A stretch of 64,000 nucleotides of DNA, taken from Candidatus Sumerlaeota bacterium (GTDB taxonomy: Bacteria > Sumerlaeota > Sumerlaeia > JAFGJS01). The first letter of the stretch is position 1; every line of letters begins with the position of its first letter. The notes below the pieces were generated by a model. It was not told the DNA's origin. It did no database searches and was given only the letters and a program-made list of their open reading frames with translations. The stretch covers positions 25,613 through 89,612 of the forward strand of contig JAFGJS010000110.1 of NCBI GenBank assembly GCA_016928995.1, read 5' to 3'. Both the position numbers and the translations under genes were made by a program. Positions 25,694 through 35,268 of the stretch are shown one piece after another.

Positions 25694-27421
25694 ATGATCA
25701 ATGTCGGCACAAAACGGATTGGCGAGATTCTGCTGGATGAAGGCAAGCTGAACGAGCGCGACCTGGATCTGGCTCTGCACGAGCATGAGAAAACCGGCGA
25801 TCAATTGGGCCGGGTGATCATCAACATGGGGCTGCTGAGCGAAGAGGACGTGATGCGCGCCCTGGCCACGCAGCTGCACATCCCCTTTATCCGGCTTTCC
25901 GCCACGGAACTCAGCCCGGAAATCATCCAGCGCATACCGGCCAAGATCGCCAGCCACTATCACGTGGTGCCGCTGGGCGAAGACAACGGCATGCTGAAAA
26001 TCGCCACGGACGATCCGCACAACATCGAAACGCTGGACAGCCTGAACCGTTTGCTGGACATGGAGGTCGAACCGGTCGCGGCCACGCGGCGCGACATCGA
26101 CGAAGCGATCAAGGTGCACTACGGCATCGGCGCGGCCACGATGGAGCAGATGATGGACAACCGCGAACAATCGCGGCTGGCCGTCGATGAAGCCAACGTC
26201 ACCGCCGACGTCGATGAAATGGCCGAGGACGCCACCATCGTCCGCTTCGTGAACCAGGTCGTCCGTGAGGCGTTCAACGACCGCGCCACGGACATCCACA
26301 TCGAGCCGATGGAGAAAGACCTGCGCATCCGCTACCGCATCGACGGCATGCTCTACGAAGCCGCCGTGCCCCCTACGATTAAGCGCTTCCAATCCGCGAT
26401 CATCTCGCGCGTAAAAATCATGAGCGACATGAACATCGCCGAGCGCCGCTTGCCGCAGGACGGCAAGATCAAGATCACGATGAAGGGCGAGGAATACGAC
26501 CTGCGCGTTTCAACGGTGCCTACGCCCTATGGCGAGAGCGTCGCCATCCGCATCCTACGCCGCGAGGAATCCCTGATCAAACTGGAAAACCAGGGTCTCG
26601 ACGAACACAACATCGCCATCATTCGTGACATGATCAGCAAGCCGCATGGCATCTTTCTCGTCACCGGTCCGACGGGCTCGGGTAAATCGACCACGCTTTA
26701 CGGCGCGATCAGCGAGATCAACGCCATCGAGCGCAAGATCATCACGATTGAAGATCCTATCGAGTACCGCATCGAGGGCGTCACGCAGATTCAGGTGCAC
26801 TCCGATATCGGCCTGACCTTCGCCTCTGTGCTGCGCACGATTCTGCGTCAGGATCCGGACGTGATCATGGTCGGCGAGATCCGCGACACGGAAACTGCGC
26901 AAATTTCAATCCGCACCGCGCTCACGGGCCACTTGGTGTTCAGCACGCTGCACACCAACGACTCCTGCGGCGCCGTGGCGCGTCTGATCGACATGGGCAT
27001 CGAGCCGTTCCTCGTCTCTTCCTCGGTCGAGGGGATCGTGGCGCAGCGTCTGGTGCGGCTCCTCTGCCATGAATGCAAACAGGTTTATCAGCCGGAGACG
27101 GCCATCCTCGACCGGCTGAATCTGCAAAAGAAAGTCAACTTCAGCGACGTGGATTTCTTCAAGCCAGTCGGCTGCAAGCGCTGCCGCTACACCGGGCATT
27201 ACGGCCGCACGGCGATCTACGAGATCGTGCGGATCGATGAGGACATCAAACGTCACATCGTCAACCGCGACAGCGCGAACCTGATCCGGAAGACCGCGCT
27301 GAAAAACGGCATGCGCACGATCCGCGACGATGGCTTCCTGAAAATCCAGCGAGGCATCACCACGATCGACGAAGTGATGCGCATGACCATGGAAGATGAG
27401 TTCGCGCATCAACCGGCATAA
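25694..27421 (+). CDS. gspE: Type II secretion ATPase GspE
   Basis: GspE is the cytoplasmic hexameric ATPase that powers pseudopilus assembly. The N-terminal MshEN-type domain (about residues 1-150) is followed by a second N domain and the ATPase domain. The latter carries Walker A GPTGSGKSTT (near residue 326), an Asp box region IEDPIEY, Walker B VIMVGEIRDTETA and a tetra-Cys zinc site (CHEC ... CKRC). The length is 575 residues. It is the first gene of an operon of eleven genes to 38545. A TATAAT at 25670-25675 is a weak candidate -10 element. Confidence 0.95.
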   Translation: MINVGTKRIGEILLDEGKLNERDLDLALHEHEKTGDQLGRVIINMGLLSEEDVMRALATQLHIPFIRLSATELSPEIIQRIPAKIASHYHVVPLGEDNGMLKIATDDPHNIETLDSLNRLLDMEVEPVAATRRDIDEAIKVHYGIGAATMEQMMDNREQSRLAVDEANVTADVDEMAEDATIVRFVNQVVREAFNDRATDIHIEPMEKDLRIRYRIDGMLYEAAVPPTIKRFQSAIISRVKIMSDMNIAERRLPQDGKIKITMKGEEYDLRVSTVPTPYGESVAIRILRREESLIKLENQGLDEHNIAIIRDMISKPHGIFLVTGPTGSGKSTTLYGAISEINAIERKIITIEDPIEYRIEGVTQIQVHSDIGLTFASVLRTILRQDPDVIMVGEIRDTETAQISIRTALTGHLVFSTLHTNDSCGAVARLIDMGIEPFLVSSSVEGIVAQRLVRLLCHECKQVYQPETAILDRLNLQKKVNFSDVDFFKPVGCKRCRYTGHYGRTAIYEIVRIDEDIKRHIVNRDSANLIRKTALKNGMRTIRDDGFLKIQRGITTIDEVMRMTMEDEFAHQPA

Positions 27422-27472
27422 ATCGGCCGGGATAGATTGTTGTCTAATATTTTTTGAAGAAGGGAGCCAGCC

Positions 27473-28072
27473 ATGAATATGAATCGCGTTATGTTTTATG
27501 TGAGAAGCCTCTGTCTCGTTGCGTTGATCGCCAGTGGATTTGCCTGCGAATCAGTCAGCGTCAAGGCTCCGCTTGGCGAGCCGGTCAAGGAAGACTTGAG
27601 CGAAAAACTGGAAGGCGTCTGGCTGACCGACGCGACCAGCGATGAGCCTAATCGTCACGCCATTCAAACCAAATGGCGCGAAGGTGGGATTTTGGAGATC
27701 GCCATCACAGACTTCAAAGAGGATCAGTTCAAACTGACCACCGACACGGTCTATGTCACCGCCACTCAGAAATACGGTCTCTTCAACGTTCAGGATGGTT
27801 TTTTGGTTATACCGCAAGAAGAACGCGCTGAGGAATACTATTTCATACGCTATGAATGCAAAGACGACGTGATGACTTTGTGGCCAGCGCGAGTGCAAGG
27901 CTATTCCGATGCGGTTGGAGCCGGACAGTTGAGCGGCACAACCGGATCTGAAGTGGAAATCGAAACCGATCCGACCGAGACCGTTCGATGGCTTGACGAT
28001 CAGGAGACCTCGATAGTCTTCAAACTGAACGAGCCATCCGTGCTTCGCCGCATCCAAAAAGGCTTTCAATAA
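27473..28072 (+). CDS. Lipoprotein of unknown function in the secretion operon
   Basis: The signal peptide ends in ASGFAC, a lipobox-like site, giving a mature lipoprotein of about 180 residues. The rest is beta-rich (GVWLTDATSD, LEIAITDF, VYVTATQKYGLF, YYFIRYEC) and resembles small lipocalin-like or META-like periplasmic domains, but the family is not recognised. GGGAG lies 7 bases upstream. Its place between gspE and gspF suggests a role in secretion, perhaps as a pilotin, but no pilotin motif is visible. Confidence 0.7.
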   Translation: MNMNRVMFYVRSLCLVALIASGFACESVSVKAPLGEPVKEDLSEKLEGVWLTDATSDEPNRHAIQTKWREGGILEIAITDFKEDQFKLTTDTVYVTATQKYGLFNVQDGFLVIPQEERAEEYYFIRYECKDDVMTLWPARVQGYSDAVGAGQLSGTTGSEVEIETDPTETVRWLDDQETSIVFKLNEPSVLRRIQKGFQ

Positions 28073-28081
28073 TCAAACGAT

Positions 28082-29302
28082 ATGGCAACTTTCACTTACA
28101 ACGCAAAAGACACCAAGGGCGCGGTGGTGCAGGGCACGATGGAAGCCGATCATTCTTCCGCCGTAGTGCAACGCTTGCAGTCCATGGGCTATTTCCCGCT
28201 CGATATCGTGGACACGTCGCCCAGGCAGAATTGGCTGACCGACCTGCCGATCTTCAAGAAACGCGTCTCGACCAACGATCTGACGACCTTTACGCGCCAG
28301 CTGAGCGATTTGATCAGCGCGGGCGTGACGCTCGTGCGCAGCCTGGGCGTGCTGGAGAAGCAAGCCACGCAGGAAGCGTTGCGGCAGGTGATCCATGACG
28401 TGCGCAGCGACGTTGAGCGCGGAGACTCGCTGGCCAAGGCCTTCGCGCAGCATCCGGAGACCTTCCCGCCGATCTACTGCGCCATGGTGAAGGCCGGCGA
28501 GACGGGCGGTCTGCTCAGCGAGGTGCTCAACCGTCTGGCCGACTTCGGCGAGGCGGAAAGCGAACTGAAGGCCAAGATCAAATCCGCGATGATTTACCCC
28601 ATGATCATGACCGGCTTCGGGACCATTGTTTTCATTGTGCTGATGACCTACGTGATCCCGAAGATGACGGCGATTTTCGATGACATTGGCAAATCCCTGC
28701 CCGCCGTCACGCAGTTCCTCGTCACGTTCAGCAATGTCTTCACGCATTACTTTCCGTTCATCATCGGCGGCGCGGTCGTGGGCGTTTTCCTCTTCCGGAG
28801 ATACATGAAGATGGAGCAAGGCCGCTACCGCATTCATAGCGGGTTGCTGAAAGTGCCAGTGCTGGGCAGCCTGCTGGTGAAGCGCGAAATCGCGCGTTTT
28901 TCCCGCACGCTCGGTTCGTTGCTGCACAACGGCGTGAACATCCTGCCAGCGCTCGAGATCGTGGCGGATGTCGTAGGCAACGCCGTGCTTCAACGCGAAG
29001 TGAAAGACATGCCCGAACAAGTGACGCAAGGCTCCGGCGTGGCCAAGGCTCTGGATGGGAGCAAGACCTTCCCTGACGTGGTGATCAGCATGATGGCCGT
29101 CGGCGAGGAAACGGGCAACCTGGACGAAGTGCTGATAAAAATCGCCGACTCGTATGAGAAGGAGGTCAACCGCAGCATCAAGACGCTCACGGCGCTGATC
29201 GAGCCGCTGATCATTCTCATCATCGCGGCGTTTGTCGGCTTTATCGTGATGGCGATTCTGCTGCCGATCTTCAACATCGACCTGACGGAAATGGGAGGCT
29301 GA
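28082..29302 (+). CDS. gspF: Type II secretion inner-membrane protein GspF
   Basis: GspF is the polytopic inner-membrane platform component. Two repeated cytoplasmic domains are visible: FTRQLSDLISAGVTLVRSLGVLEKQ (first) and FSRTLGSLLHNGVNILPALEIV (second). Three membrane helices follow the usual places, ending with LIEPLIILIIAAFVGFIVMAILLPIF. The length of 406 residues is typical. The start lacks a good ribosome binding site, so coupling to the upstream lipoprotein gene (9-base gap) is likely. Confidence 0.95.
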   Translation: MATFTYNAKDTKGAVVQGTMEADHSSAVVQRLQSMGYFPLDIVDTSPRQNWLTDLPIFKKRVSTNDLTTFTRQLSDLISAGVTLVRSLGVLEKQATQEALRQVIHDVRSDVERGDSLAKAFAQHPETFPPIYCAMVKAGETGGLLSEVLNRLADFGEAESELKAKIKSAMIYPMIMTGFGTIVFIVLMTYVIPKMTAIFDDIGKSLPAVTQFLVTFSNVFTHYFPFIIGGAVVGVFLFRRYMKMEQGRYRIHSGLLKVPVLGSLLVKREIARFSRTLGSLLHNGVNILPALEIVADVVGNAVLQREVKDMPEQVTQGSGVAKALDGSKTFPDVVISMMAVGEETGNLDEVLIKIADSYEKEVNRSIKTLTALIEPLIILIIAAFVGFIVMAILLPIFNIDLTEMGG

Positions 29303-29307
29303 CGGCG

Positions 29308-30033
29308 ATGCACGGCGCGCGCAACAGAACCGGCCGATCCGCATCGCGCGGCATGACGATGATCGAAATCGTCGTTGTCGTCGTGATCCTGGGCATGCTG
29401 CTCGCGGTCGCCGCGCCGTCAATGAAGCACATGTTGCACAGAGGGCAGCTGCGCGGCGAAGCGCGTAATCTTGTTTCGCTGCTGAAGTACGCGCGCAACG
29501 AGGCTGTCTCGCGCAATCAACTCGTGGAGTTGCATTTCGATCTGCGCGAGCATGTCTATCGGCTCGATTTGATGCTGGACGGCATTCCGGCCAATGTGCG
29601 GGAAGAAGATGAGATGCGGGTGGAGTCCGAGGAGCGCGTGATCGAACTGCCGAGCAACGACGTGCAGTTCACCGCCGTCGTGACATACGAGATGGAGCGC
29701 AACCGCCGCTATAAGGAGCAGGATCCTTACTTGAAGAAACGCAACCGCCGCTCCTCCAGCCGCGACGACGAGGATGACGCCGATATCGTCACGTTGCGTT
29801 TTTACCCGCGCGGAACGGCCACTGGAGCCTCGATCGTGCTGCAATCCGTGAAGGAAAATCGCGACGAGGAGAAATTCATGACAGTTGAGCTGTATAGCAC
29901 CACGGGTCGTGTGGAGGTGCACAACGGCAAACCCGACGTAAAGACGGACGAAGATATTTCGCAGTTAGCGGATGAAAACGGCAGCGGATGGGATCAAAGC
30001 AATGTCCCGTATTACCGCCGCAAGAATCGATGA
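29308..30033 (+). CDS. gspH: Minor pseudopilin GspH-like
   Basis: The prepilin signal is SRG-MTMIEIVVVVVILGMLLAV, with the invariant Gly before the cleavage site and Glu at +5. The following LRGEARNLVSLLKYARNEAVSRNQLVELHFD is the GspH/FimT pattern. At 241 residues it is longer than usual because of a charged insert (KKRNRRSSSRDDEDD) and a long tail. It follows gspF by 5 bases. Assignment as GspH rather than GspG rests on length and on the FimT-like region. Confidence 0.82.
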   Translation: MHGARNRTGRSASRGMTMIEIVVVVVILGMLLAVAAPSMKHMLHRGQLRGEARNLVSLLKYARNEAVSRNQLVELHFDLREHVYRLDLMLDGIPANVREEDEMRVESEERVIELPSNDVQFTAVVTYEMERNRRYKEQDPYLKKRNRRSSSRDDEDDADIVTLRFYPRGTATGASIVLQSVKENRDEEKFMTVELYSTTGRVEVHNGKPDVKTDEDISQLADENGSGWDQSNVPYYRRKNR

Positions 30034-30055
30034 CGATGGAAAGCGTTCGAAAACC

Positions 30056-30565
30056 ATGCCGCGCACAAACAACATCATGATCCGCAAGCGCCGCGCCCGC
30101 TCCAGCTTTATTCTGCTGGAAGTGATGGTCTCGTTGCTGATCCTCAGCATTGGCTTCACCGCCGTGATGCAGTCGTTTTCCATGGCGCTGAAGGCTCTGC
30201 GGCGTCAGGAGATCATCACTACCTCCGTGATGCTGGCCAACTCGTTCATCGAGGATCTGGAGCACAATCCCGCTCTGGCGCGAGAGGGCACTGGCTCCTG
30301 GGAAGCTTACCCGAACTACGAATATGAAATTATGATTGAAGAGGAAGAGCCGCGTTACGATGTGAAGTCGGATCAGCTCAATGATTTTCATACGAACCTC
30401 ACCTGGGTTTCGATCCGGGTGGAGTATTACGATCCGAACCGTCCGCAGCGCCGGCCGTATATCGGAGCGGAACTCGCCACGTGCCTGATCAACTTCGAAC
30501 GCTTCGCGCGCGACACGAGGATGGAAAAGCTGCGCCAGGAAGGCGGATGGGAGAAATACAAATGA
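30056..30565 (+). CDS. gspI: Minor pseudopilin GspI-like
   Basis: The N-terminal helix reads RKRRARSSFILLEVMVSLLILSIGF, with Glu at +5 if cleavage is before Phe. The residue before the cleavage site is Ser rather than Gly, unlike nearly all prepilins. The short soluble domain (about 130 residues) and its position after gspH fit GspI. The start is placed at ATG 30056; ATG 30077 is also possible, and neither has a strong ribosome binding site. It overlaps gspJ by 4 bases. Confidence 0.8.
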   Translation: MPRTNNIMIRKRRARSSFILLEVMVSLLILSIGFTAVMQSFSMALKALRRQEIITTSVMLANSFIEDLEHNPALAREGTGSWEAYPNYEYEIMIEEEEPRYDVKSDQLNDFHTNLTWVSIRVEYYDPNRPQRRPYIGAELATCLINFERFARDTRMEKLRQEGGWEKYK

Positions 30566-31551
30566 CGACCGCCATCATCCATCGCCGCCGCGCCATGACC
30601 CTCTTTGAAGTGATGGCCGCAGTCGCCATCTTCAGCCTGACGGCCGTGACGATCTTCTCCGTCTTTCGCGTCGCGGTGCGCTCAATGCAGCGTTATCATC
30701 GCGACGCGGTCGCCTTCCAGTCCTCGCGCGTGACGCTGGATTTGCTGATGCGCGACCTGCGGGCCGTGGCTTATAAAAGGCCGGAACAAGTCAATGAGCA
30801 CTTCATCAACAAGGAGCGCGCCCTGCGCAACCAGATGGAAGTGGACCGGCAGCGCGTGTTGCAGACTGGAGCCGATCCGGTTTTCAAGGATCCGAGCGAT
30901 CCGGCGTTCAAGGACATTTGGGGCGAGCTCAATGAACAGGGCCTGCCGATCGATTTGACCTTTCAATGCAACAATGCCGGCGACTCGGACAAGCTGTCTT
31001 TTGTCCGCTATTACGCCAGCGGGCGCGAGCCATTGCCCGGCGCCGGACCATATCGCCATTTGGGTCGCATCGAATACAGCTTGCGCGGCGGCGTGCTGTA
31101 TCGCTCCGAGGGAACGGTGCGTTTGCCGGATTTCGACATCTTCGGCGAATACCTGGACATGCCCGAAGCGCAGGACGAAATCATCGCGGAAAACGTTGAG
31201 GTTTTCGACCTGCAATTCGGCTATTGGCATAACGACTATTGGGCGGTCGCGCAGGATTGGAATTCCGCCGAATCCTTCTATCGCAATCCATACAAGGATT
31301 TTGATTTTCTGCGCGACGATCCGGCGATGGAGACGTTTTTTCTTTTTGACAACAATGTGGATCCAGACGGCATTCCGGGATATGTGGACGTGACGCTGGG
31401 CGTGCGTGAAGGCGCCTCTGCCAAGTCGGGCGCGGCGGGTTCGATCCGCTATTTCTCGACGCGCATCATGCTGCCGTCCAGCATTGAGAGCTTTCGTCCA
31501 TTGGGCGTTAAAGAGAAGATGTATCTGGAAGAGGCGATGGTCTCATGGTGA
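30562..31551 (+). CDS. gspJ: Minor pseudopilin GspJ-like
   Basis: The N-terminus MTTAIIHRRRA-MTLFEVMAAVAIFSLTAV has the prepilin helix with Glu at +5 and Ala before the expected cleavage site. The soluble part (about 300 residues) has the GspJ-type LLMRDLRAV and later a VDVTLGVREG strand before an acidic end. GGAG lies 8 bases upstream of ATG 30562, which overlaps the gspI stop. It overlaps gspK by 7 bases. Confidence 0.82.
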   Translation: MTTAIIHRRRAMTLFEVMAAVAIFSLTAVTIFSVFRVAVRSMQRYHRDAVAFQSSRVTLDLLMRDLRAVAYKRPEQVNEHFINKERALRNQMEVDRQRVLQTGADPVFKDPSDPAFKDIWGELNEQGLPIDLTFQCNNAGDSDKLSFVRYYASGREPLPGAGPYRHLGRIEYSLRGGVLYRSEGTVRLPDFDIFGEYLDMPEAQDEIIAENVEVFDLQFGYWHNDYWAVAQDWNSAESFYRNPYKDFDFLRDDPAMETFFLFDNNVDPDGIPGYVDVTLGVREGASAKSGAAGSIRYFSTRIMLPSSIESFRPLGVKEKMYLEEAMVSW

Positions 31552-32909
31552 CGATTCCGCGCACAAAACACCGGCGGCAAAGGGGATTCATCCTCGTGCT
31601 CACACTCGGCATGCTGCTGATGCTGAGCATGATGGCCGTGCGTCTGATCACCGACGTCAGCCGCGAGCTGCACATCGCGCGCTCCCAGCGCGACAGTCAG
31701 GCGGCTTTCAACCTGGCTCGCGCCGGCATTGGACGGGCGGTCAATGATCTGCAGAACGATATGTTGCTGCACACGGACAAGGAACTTTTGCAGGAGCATC
31801 CGGCCACGGACTCCCTGAACGACTTCTGGGCCGACCATCCCAGCAAGGATGAGCCGGAGCAGCTGAATGACGGCGTTTTCTGGTATATCACCGTGGACGA
31901 GGAAAGCAAGCTGAGCATCAACCTTTGTTCTCCGGAAATCATCAAGGCCGCGCTGTTGTATCTCGGCATGGAGGATGAAATGGACGCTGAACGCCTGGCC
32001 GGCGCGATCTATGATTGGCGCGACGACAACGGCGTGGTGCAATTCCTCTCCGAGGAAAGCAAAGAGAGCATTATGGACGAATACGAAGAAATCCGCGACT
32101 ACGTGGAGACCGAAGAGGAGCAGGAAGCGCTTGAGGATAACAAACAACGCGCGGATCAAATCAGCGAAGTGCGCTATTACGGGTATCGCAACCGGAACGA
32201 GAACATATTATTCATGGATGAATTGCTGGAGGTCAATGGCGTCACGCCCGAATTGCTTTATGGATACGATCCTGAAAAGGAATACCGCGAAAATCCTTTT
32301 CCGCTTCCTGATGACGACGAGGAATCCGCGCCTTGGCGTTTTGACATTGATGAGCGTCAGCTGGGGCTGGCGCAGCTCTTCACCGCCTCGCCCGTTGCGT
32401 GCATCAACATGAACACGGCGAATTTCGACTCGCTGGCGGTGCTGTTTATGCTGCACACGGATTATGACATCGATAAAGCTCAAAACTTGGCCGAGGATGT
32501 CGTCAAATGGCGGGAAGATCGCGGCTATCGCCGGTTTAATGACGCGAATATTTTTTATCAACTGGAGGATCTCGGCCAGGTGCCCGAATTGACGACTGCT
32601 ATCGATAAGGCGAACGGGAAACATCCGGTCGGATTCAAATCGTCTTATTTCACTATTTATGCTTTTGGCCAATACGCTAACAGCCGGTCGTTTATTTCTG
32701 CGACGGTGAACCGCCAGCTGTACCGGTTCCCCATCGCTTTGCTGGAAGTCGACGAATACGATTTGGAACAACAGCAGATCCTGAAGGACCAACTGGCGTC
32801 GCGCGTTATGAGAGAAGGCGCACTCTCAGAAGAAGAGGCGCAACAAGACATCAGCACTGATTTTTATGAGTCGCCCGCGGTCATCTGCGAGCACTGGGTG
32901 GAATGGTGA
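31545..32909 (+). CDS. gspK: Minor pseudopilin GspK-like
   Basis: GspK caps the pseudopilus tip. The N-terminus RRQRG-FILVLTLGMLLMLSMMAV has the prepilin cleavage site but lacks Glu at +5, as expected for GspK. The large soluble domain of about 430 residues contains AQLFTASPVACINMNTANFDSLAVLF, the GspK signature in the helical subdomain, and a VVKWREDRGYRRF motif. The length (454 residues) is a little above the usual size. Confidence 0.88.
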   Translation: MVTIPRTKHRRQRGFILVLTLGMLLMLSMMAVRLITDVSRELHIARSQRDSQAAFNLARAGIGRAVNDLQNDMLLHTDKELLQEHPATDSLNDFWADHPSKDEPEQLNDGVFWYITVDEESKLSINLCSPEIIKAALLYLGMEDEMDAERLAGAIYDWRDDNGVVQFLSEESKESIMDEYEEIRDYVETEEEQEALEDNKQRADQISEVRYYGYRNRNENILFMDELLEVNGVTPELLYGYDPEKEYRENPFPLPDDDEESAPWRFDIDERQLGLAQLFTASPVACINMNTANFDSLAVLFMLHTDYDIDKAQNLAEDVVKWREDRGYRRFNDANIFYQLEDLGQVPELTTAIDKANGKHPVGFKSSYFTIYAFGQYANSRSFISATVNRQLYRFPIALLEVDEYDLEQQQILKDQLASRVMREGALSEEEAQQDISTDFYESPAVICEHWVEW

Positions 32910-32978
32910 CGGCCGGCCTGCTCCAAGGCGGCGATATTCTGGAGAATCGACATTACACGGAAAGCGGAAAGAACAACT

Positions 32979-34631
32979 ATGGCACGTAAGATCACAGCAT
33001 CGAAACTCAAAACCGCGCTCACGGTCGAGGCCAAGGAAAACGAATTGCATTTTGTTTTCTGGATCAACGGCGGCGATGGATGGAACGCGGATCATGAGAG
33101 CCGGATCAACGTCGAACTGGAAAACGGCGAGATGGACGCGGCCGCGGAAACAGCCCTTGTTGAGCAGATCCAAACCTCCATCAAGACCGTGCGCATCAAA
33201 CCGCAATACAAGGTTTTGATTCTGCCGAAGCAACATGTGACATTGCGTGAAACGCGTCTGCCGACGATCAACGACGACGAAGTGGCGAAGATGGCCCGCT
33301 TTGAAGCGGAAAAGCAGATCCCCTTCAATCCGGAGCGCTATGGATTTTCCCATCACATTTCCAAGCACCTCGGCATCGAGGGCTCCGAAGTGCTGATCGC
33401 CGCCATTGAGAGCGAATATTTACAACGCCATTTGATGCTGTTGAAGCGCGCGGGAATCGAGTTCCACACGGCGATCTGCACTTCGCAATGCCTGGCCAAC
33501 CTGATGCCGCGCGAGCGGATCGATCCCGAAACGCCTGGCACATTGATGCTGGTCAACGTCGACCGGTGCGCCACGGACCTGGTATTGTTCGCCGACGGCC
33601 GCTTGAAATACGCGCGCAGCGTCAAATCCGGGTGGGAGTCGCTGTTCGTTGATTTGCGGAACATCGCTCCGGATTTCGATGTCTCCTTGCTCGAAAGCAT
33701 CGACGTGTTGAATCCGCAAGCGGCGTTTGTGGACGCGTCCCGTTCCGCCGACGCCGGCGCGCCAGACGCGAGCGGCTTGGACTTCGAAGAGCATGAGCCT
33801 CCTGGCGAGGCATCCGCGGCGCTGGATGAATGGATGCGCCGTTTCTTCGGAGAGATGCACCGCACCTGGAACTTCGCCCGGCGCGAAGCGAACTATCCCC
33901 CCTTGCGCGCGGTGATCATCGGCGGATTGCCCTGCCGCTGGCAAAATCTTCAGCAGGCTGTGGCCGAGACCTTCTCTTGCGAATGCGTCAGCCTGGACGA
34001 GGGCTGGAATCAATATCATGCTTCCAAGACCAGGGACGCCGCGAAAACCGAGCTTTTGCACATCCATTTCGGCGCGCTGGCCCAGGCCCTGAATCCCAAG
34101 CCGATCTCCATCAACCTGCTGCCGGACGATTATCTCAAGCAGCAAACCACGCAGCAGAAAATCCGCACCTGGTCGATCATCGGGGCCGAGGTTTTCGTGC
34201 TGCTGATTCTTTGCTTCCTGGCTTACAACAAGCACCAGCGGATCAATCGCACGGAATACCAATGGTATGTCAGTCAGAACAAGAAAATGGAGAAGGAAAT
34301 CGATCAGCTCCAGAAGATGAAGACGCACCTGGATATTCTGGAAACCAACGTAAACGACAAAGTTTCCGCGCTGGCGATTCTCAACGCCCTCAATTCGGAA
34401 GAAGTGAAATCGATCCCGGAATCCGTCACGCTGACGATGGTGGAGTTTCAGCGCCAGAAGGAGCTGAAACTGCGCGGCCACTCGCGTTCCATTCCAGAGA
34501 TCACCGAATTTCGCAAGGAATTGAAGGATACGAATCTCTTCATCAATGTGGAGATCGTCACGCAATCGAAAACGCATCTGCCGCGCAGACCCGATCCCAT
34601 TTATGAATTCACCATCGACTGCGAATTCTGA
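32979..34631 (+). CDS. GspL-like secretion platform protein (PilM-PilN fusion)
   Basis: The first 380 residues are an actin-like PilM/GspL cytoplasmic domain (VLILPKQHVTLRETRLP, EAEKQIPFNPERYGF, TLMLVNVDRCATDLVLFADG, PLRAVIIGG). A PilN-type segment follows: ISINLLPDDY, one membrane helix at about residues 398-416, a coiled stretch (NKKMEKEIDQLQKMKTHLDIL) and a periplasmic ferredoxin-like domain. In type IV pilus systems PilM and PilN are separate genes; GspL joins similar parts. Its role is to link GspE to the inner-membrane platform. It is preceded by a 69-base gap. Confidence 0.82.
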   Translation: MARKITASKLKTALTVEAKENELHFVFWINGGDGWNADHESRINVELENGEMDAAAETALVEQIQTSIKTVRIKPQYKVLILPKQHVTLRETRLPTINDDEVAKMARFEAEKQIPFNPERYGFSHHISKHLGIEGSEVLIAAIESEYLQRHLMLLKRAGIEFHTAICTSQCLANLMPRERIDPETPGTLMLVNVDRCATDLVLFADGRLKYARSVKSGWESLFVDLRNIAPDFDVSLLESIDVLNPQAAFVDASRSADAGAPDASGLDFEEHEPPGEASAALDEWMRRFFGEMHRTWNFARREANYPPLRAVIIGGLPCRWQNLQQAVAETFSCECVSLDEGWNQYHASKTRDAAKTELLHIHFGALAQALNPKPISINLLPDDYLKQQTTQQKIRTWSIIGAEVFVLLILCFLAYNKHQRINRTEYQWYVSQNKKMEKEIDQLQKMKTHLDILETNVNDKVSALAILNALNSEEVKSIPESVTLTMVEFQRQKELKLRGHSRSIPEITEFRKELKDTNLFINVEIVTQSKTHLPRRPDPIYEFTIDCEF

Positions 34632-34650
34632 CGGCATAAGGAGAACTCGA

Positions 34651-35268
34651 GTGAAAATAAGCGAACGTGAAAAGAAATTGCTGATGCTCTGCGCCGTGGT
34701 TGTCTTCATCTGCGGCGTGGGCATCCTGATGATGGTCGGCGGCGGCGAAGAAGGAAAATCGTCCGGATTCGACGCACACAGTTTAGACAAGGCCAAGAGC
34801 GAATACGAAGGCAATCTGCGGCTGATCGACGACGCTGAGAAACTGGCGATGCGGCTCAAGAAAATCAGGGAATTCATCCCCAAAAGCCTTGAAAGAGGCG
34901 AGAATTCTGAAGATCCGCGTGATCTGCTGCCATTGGAAGTGACCAGCATCTACCAGGACTTCGGCATCGCCGCCCCGCGGATCGAACCGCCGCGTTCGAC
35001 CTCCATCGCCGGAAGCGACCAGTACAAGTGGCTTGAATTGCAAACGAACTTTCAAGGGCCGTACGAGCAGGTATGCAATCTGCTGAAGGCTTTCGACCGC
35101 AACGGTTTTTTCATCGAAGATATGCGCATTAACAACACTATTGATCAGGACGCTTTGACCGTGAAACTGACGCTGCAAAAACTCGTGCCGCTCACACCGG
35201 CGGAACAGCGGCGGCGGCAGGAGATGATGGATCGCAAGCGTCAAATCCGTGGAGGGGGAGTGCGATAA
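34651..35268 (+). CDS. GspM/PilO-like platform protein
   Basis: A single N-terminal membrane helix (LLMLCAVVVFICGVGILMMVGG) is followed by a short coiled region and a PilO/GspM-type ferredoxin-like domain (LELQTNFQGPYEQVCNLLKAFDRNGFFIEDMRI). The start is a GTG at 34651 with AAGGAG at 34638-34643; this gives 205 residues. Its place after the GspL-like gene is the standard L-M order. It overlaps the next gene by one base. Confidence 0.78.
   Translation: MKISEREKKLLMLCAVVVFICGVGILMMVGGGEEGKSSGFDAHSLDKAKSEYEGNLRLIDDAEKLAMRLKKIREFIPKSLERGENSEDPRDLLPLEVTSIYQDFGIAAPRIEPPRSTSIAGSDQYKWLELQTNFQGPYEQVCNLLKAFDRNGFFIEDMRINNTIDQDALTVKLTLQKLVPLTPAEQRRRQEMMDRKRQIRGGGVR

Noticed and set aside
28073..29422. 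Open frame of 449 codons on the minus strand
   Set aside because: It is antisense to gspF, rich in Arg, His and Gln, with no family motif.
33420..34949. Open frame of 509 codons on the minus strand
   Set aside because: It is antisense to the GspL-like gene, and crosses the end of that gene without its own ribosome binding site or domain.
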